Origin: Nitrospirales bacterium | GTDB lineage: Bacteria; Nitrospirota; Nitrospiria; Nitrospirales; UBA8639 | Assembly (NCBI GenBank): GCA_029261305.1 | Contig: JAJDBO010000289.1 | Coordinates: 1-15,465, forward strand | Direction of reading: 5' to 3' | DNA length: 15,465 nucleotides | Shown: positions 8,281 to 13,381 of the stretch, one piece after another | Layout: each line of letters opens with the position of its first letter | Position numbering within the stretch: the stretch's first letter is position 1 | Made by a program: the position numbers and the translations under genes | The notes under the pieces: generated by a model | What the model saw: the letters and a program-made list of their open reading frames with translations, nothing else | Database searches by the model: none | What the model was told of the DNA's origin: nothing

Positions 8281-8886
8281 TCAAGTCTGCGGCGCGAGGG
8301 TCCACCCGACCGGGGTATAATGCACGAACATGGAGGCGTAATACTCTCCCTCCATGGGGTACGGTCTGGCATGCTTCAACTTTGCACTTTCGTAAAAGAT
8401 CATTTCGCCGGGGGACATTGAAATTTCATGGGCCTGGCCTTGTATATCCTCGATGTATAAAGGCCATGGTTTGTCGAGTTGATAATCAATGCATATCGTT
8501 GAGCTGATCACATGGGTGTTGATGGTATCAACATGAGAATAGAGATAGCTGCCCCGCTGGTACACGCGTATTCCATAACACGATGCATTGATTAACGGTA
8601 GGCCACACCACTCTTCATGAAGTGGCCTTAACGCTGTGAGCAGATTCGCATTAAACGCCTGATCTTCATAGAGGAGGGACGTGACGGAGCGCGTGTCAGT
8701 GGTGTGCAGGTATTCGTTATCATCATCGACAGATAAGTTTCCGGCATGGTTGATAAACTGCTTCAGGAGCTTCGTGTAGAAATCATGGTCCAGTCTGGCT
8801 TTCTGGAATCCTAAGCCATGGTATGGTACGCGAGCTTGCTGTTGAATAGTTCGTTCTTCGAGATGCTGTGGCGTTTGAAAAAACAT
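8281..8886 (-). CDS. Prolyl-4-hydroxylase-like 2OG-Fe(II) oxygenase
   Basis: A 201-residue dioxygenase of the prolyl 4-hydroxylase type. The double-stranded beta-helix core shows YGIRVYQRGSYLYSHVDT with the HxD iron ligands, a TICIDYQLD---PLYIED strand pair, SPGEMIFYES, and the distal histidine in AKLKHARPYPM, followed by GEYYASMFVHYTP. Family members hydroxylate proline in peptides using 2-oxoglutarate, O2 and Fe(II). I choose the ATG at 8886 because GGGAGGT lies 6-7 bases upstream. An upstream TTG at 8967 in the same frame would add 27 residues but falls between the -35 and -10 boxes of the promoter at 8946-8974. It is first gene of a two-gene unit with the GT60-sulfotransferase 30 bases downstream. 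Hydroxyproline would be a natural acceptor for that GT60 domain. Hydroxylation of another residue or of a free amino acid cannot be excluded. Confidence 0.82.
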   Translation of the reverse strand: MFFQTPQHLEERTIQQQARVPYHGLGFQKARLDHDFYTKLLKQFINHAGNLSVDDDNEYLHTTDTRSVTSLLYEDQAFNANLLTALRPLHEEWCGLPLINASCYGIRVYQRGSYLYSHVDTINTHVISSTICIDYQLDKPWPLYIEDIQGQAHEISMSPGEMIFYESAKLKHARPYPMEGEYYASMFVHYTPVGWTLAPQT

Positions 8887-8945
8887 TCCTCCACCTCCCG
8901 CACCAGAATGACAGGCCCAAACCGGATTTCTTAACAGAGATTTTA

Positions 8946-8974
8946 ATCCTATGTAACTATAAGGCAATGGTCAA
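8946..8974 (-). promoter_or_regulatory. Promoter of the oxygenase / GT60-sulfotransferase unit
   Basis: On the minus strand, TTGACC (8974-8969) and TAGGAT (8951-8946) are separated by 17 bases. The expected start of transcription near 8938 gives a leader of about 50 bases to the ATG at 8886. Confidence 0.6.
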
Positions 8975-9050
8975 GCAACAAAAAAAATTCGGCCCGGAGC
9001 CTTAGGACCTCGAAATTGTGGTTGCTCCTGTTTTACAATCTAGTCTTTTG

Positions 9051-9079
9051 TTCACGTCCCTATTTAAAAGTGATATAAT
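9051..9079 (+). promoter_or_regulatory. Promoter of the discoidin-domain glycosyltransferase gene
   Basis: TTCACG (9051-9056) and a perfect TATAAT (9074-9079) are 17 bases apart, about 80 bases before the start at 9160. It is back to back with the leftward promoter at 8946-8974, so the 273-bp region 8887-9159 is a divergent control region. Confidence 0.5.
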
Positions 9080-9159
9080 TTGCATCTTCTAGACAGGACT
9101 ATCAAAATTCGAAACCCTAAACGCAGGACACAATACTTCGAGTCGCAAACAACATTTTG

Positions 9160-11013
9160 ATGACTGACATGATCAATACCGATATCCTTTTTGTCTCCGC
9201 CCAACCTGACACGCCGCACTTTGTCTGGCAAAGCCATGTGTATTTGCACAATTTTCTTGCCAAGGGCATTCCACCTCAACAATGCGTGGCCTTATTTAGT
9301 CGGGACCCCGGTCAAGAACCGAGTTCACAATTTCGTGATCTGCAACGCCACTTTCCTGAGGTCGACATCAAGATTTACCCGGACACCCGCGATGCTAATG
9401 GTCAAGAGTACACGGCATCAATTCAGCCGCATCTGATTATCAAAGCCTACCAGGAGCATTCGGAGTGGGACGATCTCCCGATATTCTTTCATGATTGCGA
9501 TATAGTGTTTAGACGTTTGCCGGACTTCGATGACATGCTTCGAACCCATCCCGGGTGTTGCCTGCTCAGCGATACGATTTCGTACATCGGCTATCCCTAC
9601 CTCCACGAGTGTTGTGAAAAAATCAAAAAGGAAAATCCGGTTCTCCCGCCTGATCATCTGCTGCAATGCATGTGTAATGTGGTAGGGATCGACATCGACG
9701 TGATCAAAGACAGCGAACTGTGCTCCGGTGGAGCGCAATACTTACTGCAGGGTGTCGATAGGCAATACTGGGAGAAGGTCTATGACGATTCGGTTCAACT
9801 CGCCTCGCTTTTTAGAAGCTATAACCGCCTCTACAACCTGAAAAATTCCACATCAGAATATATTCAAGCCTGGACGGCTGGGATGTGGGCGTATTTGTGG
9901 AACCTGTGGTGGCGCGAACACCGTACCGTGATTCATCAGGAACTGGCATTTCAGTTTAGTAGTGAGGCGACGGATGTGAACAAGACCATCCTTCATATGG
10001 CCGGTTTGCCCGACCCTCTCAAACCCACTCATTTTGATAAACAGGCCTGGATCCATCGTAATCCCATAGACACTCTGCGTGCCGTACCGTTCTTGTTCGA
10101 TCACCTCCCGCCCAATACGGTGTCCCATGAATATGCCCAAAATATTCAGGAGATCGTGGGCATCCGTCCATATCAACAACCGAATTTAACGCCGGCAAAA
10201 CACTGGCGTGTCCTTGCATGGCATACAGAAAGCACCTTTGCATGGGACGTCGAACGATGCCAGTTTTATTCTGAGAAAGAAGAATTGCAGGGCATTCCTA
10301 TCGAATCTGGAAATGCCGGTGCCGGCTATGAAGTCATCCATGCCTGGGATGCCAATTCAACCACCTACTGGGGCGGACGCCAGCACTCTAATGGGAATCC
10401 TTTACCGTATTTTTTCCTTGGCATGACATTCGACGAAGCCCTCATTCCAGGACATGTCACGATTTCACAACGAGAGGGGCCTCATCGTGCTGAACAGGTG
10501 CTCCTTCAATACAGTCAGAATGGCACAGACTGGCAAACCGCCATTGTGACCAATGTCACTCCCACCCCAGGTGCGCAGACTCTCTTCTACCGCTCAGAGG
10601 AAGTTGTCCGAGCCCGACAATGGCGCGTGCGGACGGAGCGCACCTCCACGAGCTTGTGGGATGTTCACCGATTGGCTTTCCTGCATAATCATCAGGAGCA
10701 AACGGGTACACCGTTTTCTTCGGGATGCCCCTTTCCCGACGACATTTCAATGTACGGTCCTCAATTTGCCTTTGAAGATACCGATAGGTGTTGGGGCGGA
10801 CGGCCGGATGCACAGGGACAGTTTTATGTCGGAATAACCGCCACCGCGCCCATATCTGTGAATCATCTCATCCTGGCACAACAATCACCCCAGCACCACG
10901 CAAACGAAAGTGAAATCCAATGCAGTGATGATGGGAAGACTTGGCAAACGCTTAAAACAGTTCGCAATTTGCGCAAGGGCATCAACCACATCCATCTGTT
11001 TGACCCAGGCTGA
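9160..11013 (+). CDS. Putative glycosyltransferase with two C-terminal discoidin-like repeats
   Basis: A protein of 617 residues from ATG 9160 (a TTG one codon earlier and an ATG at 9169 are alternatives; no clear SD decides). The first about 300 residues look like a GT-A enzyme: a TDILFVSAQPDTPHFVWQS opening, DLPIFFHDCDIVF with a DCD metal motif near 112-114, a CSGGAQYLLQG loop near 189-198, and W-AGMWAYLWNLWW. The F-x-W-Q element recalls the plant hydroxyproline and serine glycosyltransferases (HPAT/SGT, GT95/GT96), a weak motif-level link. Residues about 348-490 and 490-612 are two related F5/8-type-C (discoidin) repeats: each begins WRV, has WDV----F, then a WGGR loop (404-407 and 545-548) and a C-S-DGKTWQT or Y-SQNGTDWQT strand. 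Such domains bind glycans, so they may hold a glycosylated product or the cell surface. There is no signal peptide. The domain split is clear; exact activity is unknown. Confidence 0.65.
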   Translation: MTDMINTDILFVSAQPDTPHFVWQSHVYLHNFLAKGIPPQQCVALFSRDPGQEPSSQFRDLQRHFPEVDIKIYPDTRDANGQEYTASIQPHLIIKAYQEHSEWDDLPIFFHDCDIVFRRLPDFDDMLRTHPGCCLLSDTISYIGYPYLHECCEKIKKENPVLPPDHLLQCMCNVVGIDIDVIKDSELCSGGAQYLLQGVDRQYWEKVYDDSVQLASLFRSYNRLYNLKNSTSEYIQAWTAGMWAYLWNLWWREHRTVIHQELAFQFSSEATDVNKTILHMAGLPDPLKPTHFDKQAWIHRNPIDTLRAVPFLFDHLPPNTVSHEYAQNIQEIVGIRPYQQPNLTPAKHWRVLAWHTESTFAWDVERCQFYSEKEELQGIPIESGNAGAGYEVIHAWDANSTTYWGGRQHSNGNPLPYFFLGMTFDEALIPGHVTISQREGPHRAEQVLLQYSQNGTDWQTAIVTNVTPTPGAQTLFYRSEEVVRARQWRVRTERTSTSLWDVHRLAFLHNHQEQTGTPFSSGCPFPDDISMYGPQFAFEDTDRCWGGRPDAQGQFYVGITATAPISVNHLILAQQSPQHHANESEIQCSDDGKTWQTLKTVRNLRKGINHIHLFDPG

Positions 11014-11064
11014 AATAGAGTTCCTACGAGAGGAATGTCAAAAAAAAGCCGCGAGTCTTTTCCT

Positions 11065-11195
11065 TGTCATCCTCAGCCAGTAGGCGAAGGATCTGGTGTT
11101 CTTGAATCTGGACCAGGTGAGTATAGCTTCTAGTTATAGAAGGATAGATGCTTCGTGATCCTGCCCTGAGTAAAATCGAAAGGCTCAGCATGACA
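11065..11195. repeat. MITE-like dispersed repeat with terminal inverted repeats
   Basis: The 131-bp element begins TGTCATCCTCAGCC and ends GGCTCAGCATGACA; these termini are inverted repeats matching at 12 of 14 positions. The interior carries GCGAAGGATCTGG near the left end and GATGCTTCGTGATCCTGCC near the right end, partly complementary. The ends closely resemble a short palindromic element (TGTCATnCTGAGC type) found dispersed in intergenic DNA of many bacteria. It has no coding capacity and would have to be mobilised in trans, if at all. Confidence 0.65.
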
Positions 11196-11224
11196 GCGGG
11201 GAGGATTAAGATTCACTCTTTGTA

Positions 11225-11253
11225 TTGACAACAATCACGGAACGAGATATAGA
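11225..11253 (+). promoter_or_regulatory. Strong sigma-70-type promoter of the Thr/Pro-rich protein operon
   Basis: A perfect TTGACA (11225-11230) and TATAGA (11248-11253) are separated by exactly 17 bases. The predicted start near 11260 leaves a 5' leader of about 140 bases. It is the best promoter match in the window and drives the candidate acceptor gene and the two enzyme genes behind it. Confidence 0.7.
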
Positions 11254-11397
11254 TTTCTCACATTGGCATCAGGCCGGGGCACTTACATTTCCAGCCTCGA
11301 ACCTCTCCCATAAGCTATTCGTGATTTCGCAGTGGGATGAGGGGTGTGAATAGGCTCTATTCGACAGCGCGTAATTCAACATATTTCAGGAGGATAT

Positions 11398-12087
11398 ATG
11401 AGCGACGCCGATAAAACTCAAGAAGAATTGATGGCTGAATTACGCGCCCTTCGTCAACGAGTGGATGAGTTAGAGGGGCAAACAGGTTCTCAGGAGACCC
11501 AGGCAACATCCTTCGAAGACACAACGGACAAAACCCAACCCAAAGGGCCAAAAGTAAAGGAAGATGAAGCCGGGTTAACTAAACGTCAACTCCTCCACGC
11601 CAGTTGGGTTGCGCCTGTGATTCTCACCGTGAATCTACCCATGTCCGTGTTTGCACAAAGCCAAGCCAGTCCCGGACCGAATCCGAATCCAAGCCCCACA
11701 TTACCACCGATCCCAGCGCCAGTACCCACACAAGCGACCACGACGACCAATGCGCCCACAAAGAAGCCCACTATGGCGCCCACGACGACCAATGCGCCCA
11801 CAAAGAAGCCCACTATGGCACCCACGACGACCAGAGCCACCACAACGACCAGAGCCACCACAACGCAGACGCCCACAGGAGGTCCCACGCCAGCGACAAC
11901 GGGCACCACTACCGCCGCTACCACCACCGCCGCAACAACCACGGCTGTACCCTCCGCAGCGCCCACGACTACCACTACTGCAGCCCCTACGACTACCACC
12001 ACACAAGGTAGACCCACGCCAAGACCCACGCCAAGACCCACGCAGGAGCCCACACCAGCACCTACATTCCCGCCTGGTCCAAAATAA
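11398..12087 (+). CDS. Secreted Thr/Pro-rich mucin-like protein; candidate acceptor of the modification enzymes
   Basis: A 229-residue protein starting at an ATG 4 bases after AGGAGG (11388-11393). Residues 8-28 form a coiled coil (ELRALRQRVDELEG). Residues 29-60 are a polar linker. Residues 61-86 look like a signal peptide: TKRQLLH, a KR form of the twin-arginine motif, then a hydrophobic segment WVAPVILTVNLP and a V-F-A cleavage site, which would leave Q87 as the mature N-terminus. Residues 91-229 contain by hand count 52 Thr and 33 Pro in 139, with no Tyr and no Cys: NPNPSP at the start, TTT and TTTT runs with Ala in the middle, PTPRPTPRPT near the end. This is mucin- or extensin-like and an obvious O-glycosylation target. 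A long region before an export signal is unusual and could be a leader read by PqqD-like domains in the cytoplasm. It heads the operon with two enzymes. A plain cell-surface linker protein is the alternative. Confidence 0.8.
   Translation: MSDADKTQEELMAELRALRQRVDELEGQTGSQETQATSFEDTTDKTQPKGPKVKEDEAGLTKRQLLHASWVAPVILTVNLPMSVFAQSQASPGPNPNPSPTLPPIPAPVPTQATTTTNAPTKKPTMAPTTTNAPTKKPTMAPTTTRATTTTRATTTQTPTGGPTPATTGTTTAATTTAATTTAVPSAAPTTTTTAAPTTTTTQGRPTPRPTPRPTQEPTPAPTFPPGPK
11740..11823 (+). repeat. Two 42-bp tandem repeats in the Thr/Pro-rich gene
   Basis: Units 11740-11781 and 11782-11823 are identical except for a third-position G/A difference near the end; each encodes TTNAPTKKPTMAPT-type sequence. 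Two copies of an 18-bp unit encoding TTRATT follow at 11827-11862, and a 12-bp unit (AGACCCACGCCA) repeats near 12011. Near-identity at silent positions points to recent slippage or duplication. Confidence 0.85.
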
Positions 12088-12097
12088 CACTTGACAG

Positions 12098-13381
12098 ATG
12101 GGCACTGATGCTGAAGACCAACTAGCTGCAACAGCCCAACAGATGGTGCGTCCCACGAGGCGGCAGTGCTTTCAAGAGGTTGATGTTCGTGATGACCTGA
12201 CCCTCCTGGCCACCCATGGAGACGAGGGCATTACGCTCAATACTTCTGGCAGGGCCATCTGGGATCTTTGCGATGGCCAGCATACCATCAATGAGATGTT
12301 TCGGGAGTTAAGTCACCGCTATGACTGTGATGATGTCGACCTTCTTGCCGACCTCACTGCCACCCTCCTCCGATTTCAGAACCTCAACTTAATCGAGATG
12401 AATGGTGATGAGAGCACCACCCGCTCGTCGGTGAAGTTTGTCGTTGGCATTGAAGATTATCCGTGTTTCCACTGGCAACTACCTATCTTATGCGAATCCC
12501 TCAGCACGCTTCCCCCGGGATGGGAAATTCTCGTGGTGGTGTGCAATAACCATGCGCCATTATCGGACACGCTCCAGCATATATTCGACACGTATCGAGT
12601 GCGATATGTGACCGGCAGTGATCATCCATCGAATGAAAATATGGATTTCGCGGATGGGGGCGACCGCTATGTCCCGATTAATCGCGTCGAAGCACTTAAT
12701 ATGATTGCCGATCACATTGATGAAGACGATATGGTGTGTCTGATGGAGACTGATATCTTTCTTTATCGAGAGCTCAATCCGTCTCTGTTCCCACAACACA
12801 ATGCACTCACCCCTAACTGGCTCATTGCACAGGATCGCTTTTTCACGGAAAGGCCTCCCTCCAAAGGGATTCACCTCCCCACGCTCTTGGCTTCGTTAGG
12901 CTGCACAAATGAATTTAAGCCGGGAGGAGTCCTCGTCTTTCTCACGGGCCGTACCGTGAAAAACAAAAAATTTATCCAGGATTGCTTCCGGTTTACCCAG
13001 GTGCTGTATCTCCTTGGGAAGATTGTTGAGGTGCCAAAAACCTGGCCAGCGGAAATGCCCTGTTTTGCCCTGGCGCTCACGGCCAACGGCATCGACTACG
13101 ACCTCCTCGACCTCCCCGAATTTGTTCTTCACCACCCATGGGAAGAGTCGATTCCTCCAGGCAGTTTGTATCACTATTACCATGATCTTAAAGATGGTGG
13201 GGATGGCGCGTTTCATGGATCACAATGGTACAAACAACTCTTTCACCGTATTGATTTTCTCAACACGGATATGGGTGATTTTCATGACGAAGCCCAAACC
13301 GATCATGAACGTTATTTCTTTGAACTCGCCAAACAAGCCCAGCAAAGATTGGGGTATGGCGTATCGGTAGACCACTTATGA
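12098..13381 (+). CDS. PqqD-like domain fused to a glycosyltransferase-like domain
   Basis: A 427-residue protein starting 10 bases after the Thr/Pro-rich gene stop; an in-frame TGA at 12092-12094 fixes ATG 12098 as the first possible start. Residues about 18-101 are a PqqD-like domain with LNTSGRAIWDLCDGQHT, then DDVDLLADLTATLLRF, nearly the same core as in the 2169-4028 product. From residue 112 a GT-A-like domain follows: FVVGIEDYPCFHWQLPI, ILVVVCNN at 144-151, METDIF at 216-221 as the likely DXD-type site, a PGGVLVFLTGR loop, and LHHPW near 344-348. The F-x-W-Q element is shared with the 9160-11013 product. PqqD domains act as peptide-recognition modules in RiPP pathways; placed directly after the candidate acceptor gene, this domain may bind that protein's leader and present it to the transferase. 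There is no signal peptide. The stop overlaps the next start (ATGA). Confidence 0.75.
   Translation: MGTDAEDQLAATAQQMVRPTRRQCFQEVDVRDDLTLLATHGDEGITLNTSGRAIWDLCDGQHTINEMFRELSHRYDCDDVDLLADLTATLLRFQNLNLIEMNGDESTTRSSVKFVVGIEDYPCFHWQLPILCESLSTLPPGWEILVVVCNNHAPLSDTLQHIFDTYRVRYVTGSDHPSNENMDFADGGDRYVPINRVEALNMIADHIDEDDMVCLMETDIFLYRELNPSLFPQHNALTPNWLIAQDRFFTERPPSKGIHLPTLLASLGCTNEFKPGGVLVFLTGRTVKNKKFIQDCFRFTQVLYLLGKIVEVPKTWPAEMPCFALALTANGIDYDLLDLPEFVLHHPWEESIPPGSLYHYYHDLKDGGDGAFHGSQWYKQLFHRIDFLNTDMGDFHDEAQTDHERYFFELAKQAQQRLGYGVSVDHL

Larger units (their letters stand above)
11014..11397. other. Intergenic region with repeat element and promoter
   Basis: This 384-bp stretch carries no credible gene. 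It contains a MITE-like repeat (11065-11195), a near-consensus promoter (11225-11253) and a leader of about 140 bases ending in a strong SD at 11388-11393. A 5-bp TTCCT/AGGAA pairing at 11027-11041 just after the upstream stop is not followed by a T-run, so I do not call it a terminator. Confidence 0.6.

Noticed and set aside
8887..8967. N-terminal extension of the oxygenase from a TTG start
   Set aside because: The TTG falls inside the predicted promoter, the added residues match no family feature, and the ATG at 8886 has a far better SD.
11027..11041. Short TTCCT/AGGAA hairpin after the discoidin-glycosyltransferase gene
   Set aside because: The stem is only 5 bp and is followed by A residues, not a T-run, on the coding strand.
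11604..12094. Two other plus-strand open frames (His/Asp-rich and Pro/Arg-rich) across the Thr/Pro-rich gene
   Set aside because: They arise because the repetitive ACC/ACG/CCC codons avoid stops in every frame. Neither has an SD or a recognisable domain.
11586..12131. Minus-strand open frame of 181 codons rich in Val and Gly
   Set aside because: It is the mirror of the Thr/Pro-rich repeats. The plus-strand gene has a strong SD, coiled coil and signal-like segment, while this frame is pure low complexity with no SD.
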